From: Diogma glabrata
Lineage: Eukaryota > Arthropoda > Insecta > Diptera > Cylindrotomidae
Assembly: GCA_963693315.1 (NCBI GenBank)
Contig: OY856188.1
Location: 100,876,462 to 100,940,461, forward strand
DNA: 64,000 nt
Direction: 5' to 3'
The notes under the pieces were generated by a model. The model worked only from the letters and a program-made list of their open reading frames with translations, was not told the origin of the DNA and did no database searches. The position numbers were made by a program, and so were the translations under genes. Shown here in pieces: positions 1-10,660 of this stretch (positions within the stretch are counted from its first letter, which is position 1; every line of letters starts with the position of its first letter).

Positions 1-255
1 ATTAATATGCGATAATGCACAATGAGTAACGATCATCAATGTTCATGGACCTACTGAAGACAGAGCAGATGATATTAAAGACCTGTTTTTTCTAGAACTC
101 GAAGAACTCATTAATAACATATCGCGGCACGATATAAGAATCGTGGTAGGTGACTTGAATGCTCAAATTGGAAGAAGCACAGAACTTAAAACACATATCG
201 GCCCTAACAGCTTGCATCATACCGGTAACAATAACGGCTTTCGTGCAGGTGAGCT
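1..255 (+). pseudogene. RTE-type LINE endonuclease fragment
   Basis: This stretch encodes part of an apurinic-type endonuclease and is clearly related, at both nucleotide and protein level, to the larger minus-strand LINE at 37.2-40.6 kb. Readable pieces include NVHGPTEDRADDIKDL and VVGDLNAQIG, the latter being the GDFNAQIG active-site motif. Against that copy, about 23 bp is missing near position 27, which breaks the frame. Similarity stops abruptly at about 255 within the equivalent of AAELAMMYDL, where an unrelated repeat begins with CCCAGGTAAC. The fragment may continue beyond the left edge of the window. It is dead. Confidence 0.85.
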
Positions 256-732
256 GGCTACCCAGGTAACAATTTAACCTAGGTAATCGTTGAGTAAAGC
301 TTTAAAAGAGAAATTTAAAATGGAAGGGGAAATTTGAAATTCTTGAACTATGCATGATAAAAGTTTTATACAAGCTCTACTCAAGGAGAAAAGGCGTATG
401 AAAAAATATTCTTTATTCAAGAAGACATATATAATGCTTTATACATGTTTTATATAAGTGTTTGAATAAAGTGGTACATAAGTTGTTATTCAAGGCTTAT
501 TCAAATACTGTCAAAATGTTACTTGAATAAAGTGCTTGAGTAAATCTTTTCTCAAGAGAATTACTCAGTGCCTATTCAAGAAGCGATGCCACTGAAAAAA
601 AAAATTGGTGATTGTTTCTTTTAGTTATTTTGGCTAATTGGCGCATTAAATTCCTTTTTTTTTGTATATTGCTGCTATTGAGTTAATCTTTTATCGGAAA
701 TTACAATTTATTTTACACATTTCGCATCTTTA

Positions 733-805
733 CAAACGCCTGTAGAAGGGATCGAACTCGTAACCTTTGATTCTCCAGGACCGAACGCTATCCACTTCTC
801 TATTT
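733..805 (-). other. tRNA-like sequence (possible SINE head)
   Basis: Read on the minus strand, AGTGGATAGCG resembles a tRNA A box and, about 35 nt later, AGTTCGATCCC resembles a B box; the segment AATCAAAGGTT between them is typical of arthropod tRNA-Arg sequences. The acceptor and T stems do not pair well, so this is not an intact tRNA. A tRNA-derived SINE head or tRNA pseudogene is the likeliest reading. Confidence 0.35.
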
Positions 806-1157
806 AGCAGCTGTCATAAAGAAAATTGAAACTTAATCACTATTGTTTAACAAATTATTTGTACACATTTCAAGTTTCGGACCACTACCACACCACGACT
901 ATGAATTAATTTTTATTCAAACATTTTGATTAGGAATGCATATAAAAGTGTACTAATGGTTTCCTAAAATGAGAATATATGGGTTTTTGTTAAAAATAAT
1001 ATTGGTTATGATTGAGGACAATCTCGAAATGAAAATAACTTTGCGTATTCATATACGATATCTACGCATGTGTTTCCATTCAATTGTACGATTAAAAATG
1101 ATTAAAGAATAAAAATAAAATAAAAAAAGGAAAATAAAATTCATAAATAAAAACGTA

Positions 1158-1216
1158 CCTGGCAGGAATTGAACACAGACCCTCTTCCTCATCGTTTACC
1201 CTTACGCACTTGTTCA
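1158..1216 (-). other. Second tRNA-like A/B box pair
   Basis: On the minus strand GTGCGTAAGGGTAAACGAT is A-box-like and GTGTTCAATTCCTGCC is B-box-like, with spacing similar to the copy 400 bp away. Stems are degenerate. Either a second decayed SINE head or chance resemblance. Confidence 0.25.
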
Positions 1217-1984
1217 TTAAATCAATTTCCACGACAGGAATAAAACGTTACTGAATACAGAACAAAAGTGTTACTCAAGCTTCGTAAGGGGTATAGTATG
1301 CTGGGATTGGCATTACTTGCAGTTGCACAATTTGGCTGGTTAATAAATAAATGTTAAATGACCATATTAAATAAACGTTTTACGTTATATTTTCCATAAG
1401 TCAGTTGCAATTTGTTGCAAGTTTTGATCTAATTTTTTTCTGCGATATGGCAAATTGCGCACAATATGGCGATTACATACATTTAATACAAAAATGAATT
1501 GTATGACAAATTATCATCAGTTTATTTATTTGTTGACCAACTCTTATCATTATATAAACCATCATCAGAAATGGTAAATGTCAATCAATTTATAAACCAT
1601 CATCAGAAACGTTTGATTAAATGGTTGCGGAATAATAGCAATTGCAAATTTCCATTGACGAAAATATGTCTACCATTTGAAATAATCTTTTGTATTAATT
1701 CATAATAGTTTGTTAAAGTTCTTAAAGGTTTATTAACTTTTTAAACACATCGATACGTGATTTAATAAAAAAATACACAATCGCGAATTAAACAACGAAC
1801 TGTCAAAAATATTGACAGATCGATTTGTTGTAAATCTTTTAATTCATTGAAAACAGCCGTATATAAGAAATATTACTTGAGTAACAATTTTCTTGAATAC
1901 TACTAAAATTATAATACATAAATAAAGTCGTATACAAGGAACTATCCTTGGGTAAGAATCTTCGTGGATATATTCGTGGAATCT

Positions 1985-2430
1985 TCGTGGAATATTTGTG
2001 GATTTTTTAAAAAAGTTTGTATTTTTGATTTTATTTATAATTTTTGCAATATTTTTAGAATTTTGGAAAAAATTTGAATTTGTGAATTATGAATTTTGGC
2101 AATATTTTTAGAGTTTTGGATAAGTTTCAATTTTTGATTCTGTAAGAATTTTCGGAATATTCTTAGAATTTTGAAAAAAAGTTTAAGTTTTTGTTTTTAT
2201 TATAATTTTTAGAATATTTTTGAGGTTAGTAGTTTGCTGAGTGTATCATCTTTTCACTAAATTATATTAATTTATGGTCTGTTATAGTTTACCGGCAACG
2301 TATTGATGTTTTGTGTTTGTTTTGTAATAAATTTCTAAACAGAGATAAAAAAATACTTGTACATTTGTTAAAGTTTTATGTTTGATTTACATCGCTGCCC
2401 AAAACTAAAAACAATGTCCTAATAAAAGTT
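1985..2430 (-). repeat. AT-rich minisatellite with conserved flank, inverted copy of 48070-48605
   Basis: Positions 1985-2230 are an imperfect tandem repeat of roughly 50-70 bp built on words like TTTTTGATTTTATTATAATTT and GAATATTTTTAGAATTTTGG. It is followed by a non-repetitive flank of about 170 bp that contains CCGGCAACGTATTGATGTTT and ATCGCTGCCCAAAACTAAAA. The same flank plus the same array occurs reversed at 48070-48605. A dispersed element with an internal array, rather than a simple satellite, explains this. Confidence 0.65.
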
Positions 2431-2644
2431 TTTTACCGAAAACTATATCAAAATCCTTAACCCAAACCGAAGTTTTGATATCTCAGAGCTTGAGATTTCA
2501 GCCCCTCCATTATTTTCCAATTGAAATAGCAATGCGTAAAATTGCTATTTTACGCCCTAAAGGCTAAATATTTCAGAAAACACAATAAAAACTCCAAAGA
2601 AAAAAATACAATATGCCTATTTCTACAAAAAACATACATATATT

Positions 2645-3352
2645 TATTTATTTTTTTTTTTTTTATTCTAAGTTAGGCATGTTTAGTGTTAATCATAATA
2701 AATTATTAATTAACGTCTCTGAATATCCGAAGATACCATGCCAACTAGGAAGTGTGGTTAAGTTTGAATAAATTAAGTTTCTTTTAGAAATTTATGGACG
2801 CTAACTTTAAAACTTTGAGGATTAAAGCTATCAGGCAAAACCCATGAAGGCAAGGCGTTCCAGAGATGAGAGACTCTGTTGAAAAAATCACGCTGAAAGG
2901 CAACAGTTCTGCACCTTTTTATATGAACCGTAAAAGGATGGGCTATAACATTTGCTCTGGTGTTACGCAATGGGATTGCTAGTTCAGGTAAAATTGATTT
3001 AATCTCTTCAGAAGTTCGTTCATCCATAATGTATTTGTAGAAAATTGTCAAATCCGCAACATTTCGTCTGTGCTGTAAAGAATCAAGCTCATCAGTAAGA
3101 GTTGAGTTGCCAATCAGTTTAACAGCTCTGCGCTGAACAGAATCAAGGCACTTCAAACTACTATAATAAGCTCCACCCCATATGTGAGAACAGTACTCCA
3201 TGCCGGGACGTATAAATGATTTGTAAATTAAAAGAAGCTGTTCGCTATTAAAAAACTTACGACATCGTCCCAAAAAGCCCAATTTTTGAACAGCGTTCTT
3301 AGCTAGGTTAAAAATATGAGAATTCCATTTCAAATTATTTCCAACTTCTACT
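2645..3352 (-). pseudogene. 5'-truncated LINE: C-terminal reverse transcriptase fragment
   Basis: The minus strand carries the C-terminal part of a non-LTR retrotransposon ORF2 (open 3333-2773, homology starting near 3352). Visible landmarks are GMEYCSHIWGGA, CLDSVQRRAVKLIGN, LDSLQHRRNVADL and the tail motif FNRVSHLWNALPSW, typical of jockey/CR1-type LINEs downstream of the RT core. A 3' UTR of roughly 100 bp holds ATATCCGAAGATACCATG, and the copy ends in a poly(A) tract seen as poly(T) at 2651-2664. The endonuclease and RT catalytic core are absent, as usual for 5' truncation during target-primed insertion. The copy at 18122-18715 is from the same family. Confidence 0.85.
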
Positions 3353-3585
3353 CCTATTTATTTATATTTAGATCTGTGTTTTGTGAAATTTTGTTTTGAG
3401 AAAATTGTTTAAGCCTTTTTTGGTTTGTTAGTAATTTATTATACAATTAAAATTAAATAAATTGGTTGCTAAAGAAATTTAGAAAAAATAATAAACAACA
3501 AATTACTTGAGTTTAGCGATTTTCTCCAAAAATATTTTACAAAATATTTATTTCCTTAGCAATGCGATAGATCAAATACAACTAA

Positions 3586-3785
3586 NNNNNNNNNNNNNNN
3601 NNNNNNNNNNNNNNNNNNNNNNNNNNNNNNNNNNNNNNNNNNNNNNNNNNNNNNNNNNNNNNNNNNNNNNNNNNNNNNNNNNNNNNNNNNNNNNNNNNNN
3701 NNNNNNNNNNNNNNNNNNNNNNNNNNNNNNNNNNNNNNNNNNNNNNNNNNNNNNNNNNNNNNNNNNNNNNNNNNNNNNNNNNNNN
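3586..3785. other. Assembly gap, 200 N
   Basis: Exactly 200 N, a conventional scaffold spacer, so the true gap size is unknown. Open frames running through it are meaningless. The flanks are plain AT-rich sequence. Confidence 0.99.
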
Positions 3786-4042
3786 TTATATAAAATACTA
3801 TCCATTCATCTAACTTTGGCAAAATATGTGGTTGTATAGCCTACATTTAATTAATAAAATATATTGATAATAAATTCACACATAAACACAATAAAAATTT
3901 TTATCAAAATATGAACTCACCTAATTTTATACACTTTTATTTTACTTTATCAGCAGCTCGTAAAACGTTTGCAGAAATAATTATTTTAATAAGTTAAATA
4001 GCTTTAAATTATTAAATAGTTTTTGGAAACACTTTTTCCTTA

Positions 4043-4274
4043 AGCCGCAATTAGACTATTGCAGAACTCTGCAATATTTCTGCAATGGTAGTGTGTAAAA
4101 TATTCATTGCAGAAAAGTTTGGCATTGAACTCATTTTAAAACATTGCAATGACTCATTGCAATGTTTTGCAATGAGTTAATTGCCAAACTTTTCTACAAT
4201 GAATATTTTACACACTACCATTGCACGACTATTGCAGAAATATTGCAGAGTTCTGCAATAGTCTAATTGCGGCT
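4043..4274. mobile_element. Foldback MITE, about 232 bp
   Basis: The two ends are long near-perfect inverted repeats (about 90 bp each) starting AGCCGCAATTAGACTATTGC and ending in the complement. They contain the word TTGCAATG/CATTGCAA repeatedly and meet near 4150 around a core of ACATTGCAATG words. The element is flanked by TTA on both sides (4040-4042 and 4275-4277), which fits the 3-bp target preference of PIF/Harbinger elements. It encodes no protein. Confidence 0.8.
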
Positions 4275-4429
4275 TTAAACATTTTTTCAATTTTCACCAA
4301 AACATTTTTTGAAATAACAATTAATTTAAATTTTATTAAAACATATTAAATTTTAAAACCAAACTTCTTTACTTCATCATTTTAACAATACAAATGACAA
4401 AGAAATAAATACAATTTCATAAACTAAAA

Positions 4430-4800
4430 AGTTTACTCAAACGACAATTTTTTACTACAGACATTTGTTGTTTACGATAAACACTTCTTTACCATATAAT
4501 TTAACCCCAAGAATCGAAGTGTTTGTAGCGAATGATTTCATTGTTTAGGAGAAACTATTTGTTTTGAGTCTTCAGTTTATTAGAGACAAACACCTGAAAT
4601 GTTTGAACTGAACACTAAATTGTTTGTATCAGATAATTAAAAAATATTCTTTTTTCGTTCAAACAGTATTTTGAACGTATTGTTTGTAGCAAAAAATTTT
4701 GGTTTGTAATCAATAATAAATGTTTACTACAAAATATTTTTGTTTCTAGTAAACATAAGAAAGTTTGCCGCAAATATTTTTCAAACATTCTTTTTTTTCA
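4430..4800. repeat. Region rich in TTTGTAGCAAA / GTTTACTAC words
   Basis: Related words such as GTTTGTAGCGAA, GTTTGTAGCAAA, TTTACTACAAA and GTTTACTCAAAC recur in both orientations about every 40-80 bp. The stretch ends with TTTTTTTTCAGTG just before the (TA)n tract; CACTGAAAAAAAAA occurs at about 587-600 and TTTTTTTTTCAGTG near 50565-50578. This resembles the inside of a non-autonomous element, but its left end is not resolved. Confidence 0.3.
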
Positions 4801-4802
4801 GT

Positions 4803-4976
<174 letters not shown>

Positions 4977-6034
4977 TTGTCAACTAGTGAAAAAATAAAA
5001 ATCGTATTAATTTATTTGTATTATACTAACGAATATCAAAGCATTAAGAAAATCGGAAATGGTTAGGTTCAAATTTTTTATTTTATCGGCGTCTTGTTTC
5101 GATTTTCCATCAACTTGAAAAGCAAAACTAATTATTGTAAAGTTTTTTGGAGATTTGCTGAACAAAATATGAAAAATAATAACCCAATCTGTAGCGTGTG
5201 TGACAAGTTTTATTTGTTGTAAAAGTTGTTTTAAAAATCCCATAATAATCTTAGATATTTTAAAAAGAATGATTACATAATTTAAGGAAAATCAGGAAAA
5301 CATATTATTTATAAGGAATAATTCAGCATTCCGAAACATTTGCTTATTTATCGTTCAGTCAACTTTTTAATAGCCTAAAACTAAAAGAGATATGTATACG
5401 TTTTTTTACATTTAGGTTTTATATGCATATAAATAAACCTTTTGTTATGTAAATATTTATATAACGTCGTTTCGATGTTTATTCCTTATAAATTTGAAAT
5501 TAATGCAAATTTACAGCGAAATTTTGTTTTTAAGTTAAATTATTTTGCTTGCTGATATTTCTACTACAAACAGCTAATTTATTTTAATTTAATATACAAA
5601 ATTAAGAATAATAAAAATAGGGTAAGCCGTTTAAATATGTATGCAACTTTGTTTGGCGTGGGAATGTGAAGGGTGAAGGATTAACCACAAGAAAAACAAG
5701 GCTTCAAAAATCAAACAATAAAAAAATATTGAGTTGAAAATTAGCCCACCGGCAGATTCCTTTATTTTTGTTAAAACTGTGCGCTCTATAAAATGGATAT
5801 AAAAACTTTTTGGAAATACATAAGAAGGTGGTCCTAAAAAATTATGTACAAAAACTTCATAGTCTGTCTTCTTAGAAAGTCGATTTCGATCTCAGATAAA
5901 CTAAATAATTTTGAATTCAAAATAGAAATATGATATTTATATAATTACTAATAAATTTATCATTTCACAAATTTTTAGACGAACAAAACCTAAATTTTTC
6001 TTAAAAACTACATTTGGAGATTAGGACAAATTTC
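4977..6034. other. AT-rich spacer without a recognised gene
   Basis: No convincing coding frame, tRNA or repeat structure was seen. A 78-codon minus-strand frame at 5007-5243 has no recognisable motif. Confidence 0.5.
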
Positions 6035-6303
6035 TTTTTTCTATGATAGCAGATGAAAAGTATATTTTTCTATGATGAAAAGTCTATTTTCAAGCAGGTT
6101 TGATCCCCTGTGAAAATGGTTATTTTTCCTCTAGTGGAAAAATTATTTACAAATTGTAGTTGCTATGGTATTTTCATACAATTTTACAAAGTTTTTAAAA
6201 CAAAGCAATCATGAAAAAATAGAATATGAATTTTGATGTTATGTTGTCGATTTCTAATTTAATAATTTCTAATAAATATTGTTTATATATTTACTATCAT
6301 AGT
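6035..6303 (+). mobile_element. MITE copy 1, TIR TTTTTTCTATGATAGC
   Basis: It starts TTTTTTCTATGATAGC and ends in ACTATCATAG, the inverted counterpart. The interior, for example TAGTTGCTATGGTATTTTCA and AACAAAGCA, matches the copy at 35819-36056 in the opposite orientation nearly base for base. This copy has an extra AGATGAAAAGTATATTTTTC duplication near its left end. No protein is encoded. Confidence 0.7.
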
Positions 6304-6330
6304 AATAATAGCATTTCCTACGCGAGATAA

Positions 6331-6420
6331 ATAGTACTTTGTGTATCGAGGTGCACAAAGTTGATTTCGGCTTCGGCTCGTTAGACGAAATTACGGCGCG
6401 TGCGTAAGCCAAAAAAATAT
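6331..6420 (+). repeat. Partial copy of the large foldback element end
   Basis: AGTACTTTGTGTATCGAGG followed by TGCACAAAGTTGATTT is shared with both ends of the 31441-32660 foldback element. Beyond that only a GACGAAATTACGGCGCGTGCG-like trace remains. It is a truncated relative. Confidence 0.55.
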
Positions 6421-6769
6421 AAAAAAACACCTGTGATGGGAATTTATATAAAGACGTAGTATTGCCTGCCTCACACCCCAAATCTTCTATATAGATAAAT
6501 GGAAACCTTAAATAATTATAAAGCTAGTTGGTTGAATTTAACACGTCTGAATGATCGTCTAGAATTAAAATTAAAAAAACACAAGTTACCTCAAATAATT
6601 TTGCAGTCCTGGATGTCATTTTAAATTTAAAACAAAGAATGTAGCATTATGGGTGACAGAGTAAGCTACACTACATCCAAGAGACAACAGGCTGATAGGT
6701 TTTAATATTTTTTAAATCACAACTAAGATGAAAATTTGAAAAATATTTTTTACATGAGTTGTATATAAA

Positions 6770-6831
6770 GTGCAATTCCGCTCACTCATTTGCGGGAGCG
6801 GATTGCACCTTTTACTCCCTAGGGAGTAAAA
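6770..6831. repeat. Hairpin next to a 22-bp perfect palindrome
   Basis: GTGCAATTCCGCTC (6770-6783) pairs with GAGCGGATTGCAC (6796-6808). It is followed immediately by a perfect palindrome centred on CCTAGG at 6810-6831. The arrangement resembles MITE ends; no gene is associated. Confidence 0.6.
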
Positions 6832-7119
6832 AATAACAAACCATGACAACGATGAAAGTTTTCATGGAAACGGAAATTGTTTACGATAAATTCAAACAAA
6901 TTTGTATAAAAACCGCCGACTATGATGGACATTAAAATTTATAATTTTCGCTCTCTTTAAATGATTAGATTTAGTTTTTAATATCATAGTTATATTGTGG
7001 TCGTGCAAAAAATAGTATATACACCTCGGACTCTAAACAGACCTCGGGAGAACAACATGCACTTCTCTCCCTTGGTGTATAATCTACTATTTTGCATAAA
7101 ATAGTCTTAAGAAAAAAAA

Positions 7120-7307
7120 ATGAAGTGCGTAATCTTTACACGCTGTTGAAGTAAAACTTCTTTGGCCACTGCAGCAGGTATTACTAAAAATATTAAATAT
7201 CAAATAAAATAGATATGTCATATGAAATTTAGAGTTTTCTAATATTCTTGATAATATAATTTACAACAATGTGTAATAAAAAGCCATATTTTGATGTTTT
7301 ACAAAGT
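7120..7307. repeat. Left arm of an older foldback element split by the hAT insertion
   Basis: GTGCGTAATCTTTACACGC, GAAGTAAAACTTCTTTGG and the following ~150 bp, including GATATGTCATATG and TGTGTAATAAAAAGC, recur inverted at 10240-10440. Joining the two arms without the hAT gives an element of about half a kilobase. Confidence 0.65.
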
Positions 7308-7315
7308 CTTACAAC

Positions 7316-10111
7316 TAGGGTGACCACCTTTTAATTTTGTTTGACCCGGAGAATAAAAAAAATTTCATAAATTTAGTAAACATAAATTTATAGAAAAAGA
7401 ATTTATGTAATTCATTAATATTTATTAAGAAATAAATAAATCAACAATAATTATTCAGTATCAAATACAATTCAAATCTTAAAATAAAAATAATATAAAC
7501 TTTATAAAATATGCAACAGTTCAATAAAATATGTATTTATAAATACCTCTAAAAATTATATAATTTGTGTGTGCTTTTTAAATTTGAACACATATTTTTG
7601 ATTACTTTGGCAAAATCGCAATAAATCTTTCTGGTTTTCTTTACATAAATAATCATGAAATTCTTGACAAGTCATTTTAAAATTTAGCTTAACACACAAT
7701 TCGGCTTTAACCAAGTTTGTACTCATTTTATTCCGTTCGTCAGTCCATAAATTTTTCATCAATGAAAAAATACGTTCAACGTAAGCATTGCTGACAGGTA
7801 CGGATAAAATTTTAGAGACAATTTTGAGAAGCTGTGGCAAAGTAGAATTTTTAAATATATTGACCCATATCTTATCTAACGGCAAACTAGAAATGCTTTG
7901 AGAATCAAGTAATTTCAAAGATTCGTTCAAGAGAACAATTTCATCAAAAATATCGTCCTCATTAATATTAATTTTACACGATTTGGCTGTCTCGACAATT
8001 TCATCAAACGAAATTATTTGATTGTCTTTTATGTTGATAACTGCGAAACTTTTAAAAGGGTTCTCCTTCAAAGTCAAAATTATAAAACTTACTTATATAG
8101 TTCAAAGTTTTCTCATAAACTAGCTTAGCTTCTCGTAGCAGTTGTTGTTTTTCTGTTGCCTGTAAATATTTTAAGGCAGACATAACTTTGCTGCCATAAA
8201 ATTCTTCATTCAGTCTCGCTGTTAACTTAATGTTCAATTCGACCATTATTTTGTGAACCTCTGGACTCGTCAGCGAACCATTTTCCAATTTCAAAATCGC
8301 ACAATTTAAAATGCCCATATAATAACTAACAAAGTACAAATAGGATTCCGCAAAGCTAATGTTAGCATTCAGATCATCATTTATTCCATCTTCTTGCGTT
8401 TTAATAAATTCCCAAACTATTTTATGACAATTTTCTTCTCCTAAGCTTAAAAAGTATGATTTAACAGCAGGCCAGGATAAAATTAGACGCTCTAGAGCCG
8501 AAGCTAATGACAACCATCTGGTAACAACATGTCTTAAAACTTTCTCGAATTCCATATCTAGGAATTCGAAGCATTCTTTAAGTTGGGCATTTCTTTTAGC
8601 TGAATGTGAAAATTTCGCAAAGACTTTCAAAACCAAATTTTCCACGTCAAAGGATAAAGCTTTGCATGCATTTCTTCCTGCATTATGAATGACATGGCAG
8701 TTACAATTAGCTTTAATAATATCAGCATTTTTCTGAACTAGTTTTTGGTAAACTGAATTTTTATTACCATAATTTACAGAGCAATTATCTGCACAATATG
8801 TACTAATTTGGGAGAATTCAAGTCCATATTTATTTAATTTATTCTCAATATCATTCATTATACCCATTGAACTCTCGTCATTGCTCTCATAAAAATCAAG
8901 TAACTTATCTTTCACGCCGCAATGTACATCAAAATAACGCAGAGCTAATGGAAAAAGCTTCTGGTTGCCCTTGTTGGAAGCATCAGATGAAATAGAGAAC
9001 GGAATTTTATCACATGAGTCCACTCCGAGTTTAAACAAGCAATCCTCAATTGATTTTGGTCCAAGTACATTTTCTACAATTGCTTCACTTTTAGTTCGAC
9101 CACAGCGAATTTTTTAAGCTAAATTTGAATCCTTGTAGCATATTGAGTTCAATTTAATTCCACAATCAATGCTACGATAACTGTGATGATGGCTAATACC
9201 GTGGTATATTTGTGACACTTCCGAAATTGTGACGAGATTCTCTTCTGCTGTATTTTTTTTCGGCATAAACGCTGTTAGAAGTCTATTAGAGAACTGCGTT
9301 TTGTTCCAGTTTTGATGTTTTTTACTGTTTACATGTGTTTTCAAAGCCTTCTCACCATCATGTTTAACTGTAAAAGAAACATTGCAGCCATGGCACTTGG
9401 CATTATACGCATCAACTTTAACTAACCACTTTTTGTATATCTCAACAGTTAGCCAAACGTCTTGAAAACTAGTAAAATAATACTTTGCTTTTTTCGGCGT
9501 TGAAGGACTCGAATCACTCGATTGTTCAGCCATATTCGGCTATGACTTATGGGATTTGTTCTGTAGATGCGTAAAAATTGTAAATAATAAGTATTCTACA
9601 CAATTAACTATCATACATTTTGTATTGCTAAATATGAATTCTCTTTTCTACTTAGATACTACATTAACATTTCATTTACATATAATAAATAAGACATGCA
9701 TAATTACCTGAAGCAATTATTGGAACACTGTTTTAAAAAAAAAATGGATGTTAAATTTATTACATACAATCTGTCACAACTTCTTCGCGTTAAATTTATT
9801 ACATACTGATACAATCTGTCAGTGTCACAACTTCTTCGCCTTCTTCTTCTTTAAATTTCCCACGCCCTAGACGTTATCATCCATATGAAACCATACTACG
9901 AGATCGATTTTTTATATTCAGATAAAAGCATAATAAAATTGAATGTAACTTAAAAATTATAATTTTAATCAAATTTTTTTCCAGTATTTTACTATAGTGA
10001 TTTTATTTAAAAAAAAAACTATTTCACCCGGAGAAAAGATAATTAACCCTGAGCCCGGAGATGATATAGTAAAACCCGAAGACTCCGGGTGAAACCCGAA
10101 GAGGTGGTCTA
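7316..10111 (-). mobile_element. hAT-superfamily DNA transposon, 2.8 kb
   Basis: The element is bounded by a perfect 8-bp target duplication CTTACAAC (7308-7315 and 10112-10119), the hallmark length for hAT. Its left end reads TAGGGTGACCACCTTTT and its right end, reversed, TAGACCACCTCTTCGGG; both continue into ACCCGGAG, so the inverted termini extend about 30 bp with a 4-bp difference near the tip. The transposase lies on the minus strand. It inserted into an older foldback element whose arms flank it. A related but more decayed element is at 52777-54000. Confidence 0.92.
7556..9533 (-). pseudogene. hAT transposase, broken by a stop and a frameshift
   Basis: The reading starts at ATG 9533. 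Residues ~40-85 hold a BED-type zinc finger (CHGC, then HVNSKKH: C-x2-C...H-x5-H). The RNase H-like catalytic region follows, with SSDASNKGNQKLFPL, CADNCSVNYG and the segment up to RHVVTRWLSLASALERL. The C-terminus has the hATC dimerisation signature VSNAYVERIFSLMKN...RNKM...ELCVKLNF. An in-frame TAA at 9114-9116 interrupts the region between finger and catalytic domain, and a one-base frameshift lies at 8052-8077, before the C-terminal 170 residues. Otherwise the frames are open, so the copy decayed fairly recently. Its family catalyses cut-and-paste transposition in the nucleus. Confidence 0.9.
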
Positions 10112-10119
10112 CTTACAAC

Positions 10120-10440
10120 GTATTACAAATTAAATTTCACGATGAATACATGTCCACTTAATTTAACAATTGGTACAACAATTGATGCATTTTTCAATAA
10201 ATTTAGCAAATTTGTCATAAACCTTTAATTTCATATTTCAATTATGCTAATAATTGAATTGACTCTGTAATACATTATGTAAATATTGCTTTTTATTACA
10301 CAGTAAATTACATTATCAAGAAATGCAACTTTAAATTGCAATATGACATATTTATTTTATATATCATCTTTTTATTAATACCTGTCACAGTAGCCAAAGA
10401 AATTTATTTCAACCGCGTGCAAAGATTACACGCACTCATT
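10120..10440. repeat. Right arm of the split foldback element
   Basis: The part 10240-10440 is the reverse complement of the left arm at 7120-7307 with moderate divergence: ATATGACATATTTA, CAGTAGCCAAAGAAATTT and GCAAAGATTACACGCAC. A third, shorter relic (AAGAAGTTTTACTTCAAAAA) is near 11195-11225. Confidence 0.65.
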
Positions 10441-10511
10441 TTCTATTTAACAAAACAAATTTAATAAACACAAATATTTTTTCCCGTCCGGGAAAGCTCG
10501 GGATGCAAACT

Positions 10512-10652
10512 CTAAACACCATGACCACCGTTACCACCATGACCCACATGACCACCGTGACCACCATAACCAACATGACCACTATGACCACCATGGCCAC
10601 CATGACCACAACGACCACCATCTACAATCGACACATCCAACTCATATAACAT
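10512..10652 (-). CDS. Small Gly/His-rich open frame (possible exon or chance minisatellite)
   Basis: On the minus strand a 46-codon frame starts MLYELDVSIVDGGRCG and then runs as Gly-Gly-His tripeptide repeats (GHGGHGGHSGHVGYGGHGG) to a TAG at 10512-10514. The DNA is a degenerate 9-bp minisatellite of the type CCACCATGA. Gly/His-rich proteins are common among insect secreted, cuticular and antimicrobial peptides, but there is no signal peptide here, and it could be the last exon of a gene whose other exons are not visible. A second frame reads Met-Val repeats and is unlikely. Equally plausible is a non-coding minisatellite. Confidence 0.3.
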   Translation of the reverse strand: MLYELDVSIVDGGRCGHGGHGGHSGHVGYGGHGGHVGHGGNGGHGV

Positions 10653-10660
10653 TTAGTACG

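Larger units (their letters stand above)
256..1957. mobile_element. Candidate non-autonomous DNA element with CTTGAGTAA-like repeats
   Basis: The stretch opens with TACCCAGGTAAC, abutting the broken LINE, and an inverted version (CCTTGGGTAAG) occurs near 1944-1955. Inside, short related words recur in both orientations, such as TTACTTGAATAAAG, TATTCAAG, ACTTGAGTAAC and CTCAAG, mainly at 285-590 and 1865-1955. No protein is encoded; an open frame at 1499-1705 looks like chance. The repeat words are seen directly, but the exact ends are inferred and no target duplication was found. It could be two adjacent elements instead of one. Confidence 0.35.

Noticed and set aside
3507..3839. Open frames across the first N gap
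   Set aside because: They consist mainly of unknown bases; the second gap gives similar artefacts.
10436..10621. Met-Val repeat protein on the minus strand
   Set aside because: Another frame of the same 9-bp minisatellite; composition is implausible for a protein.
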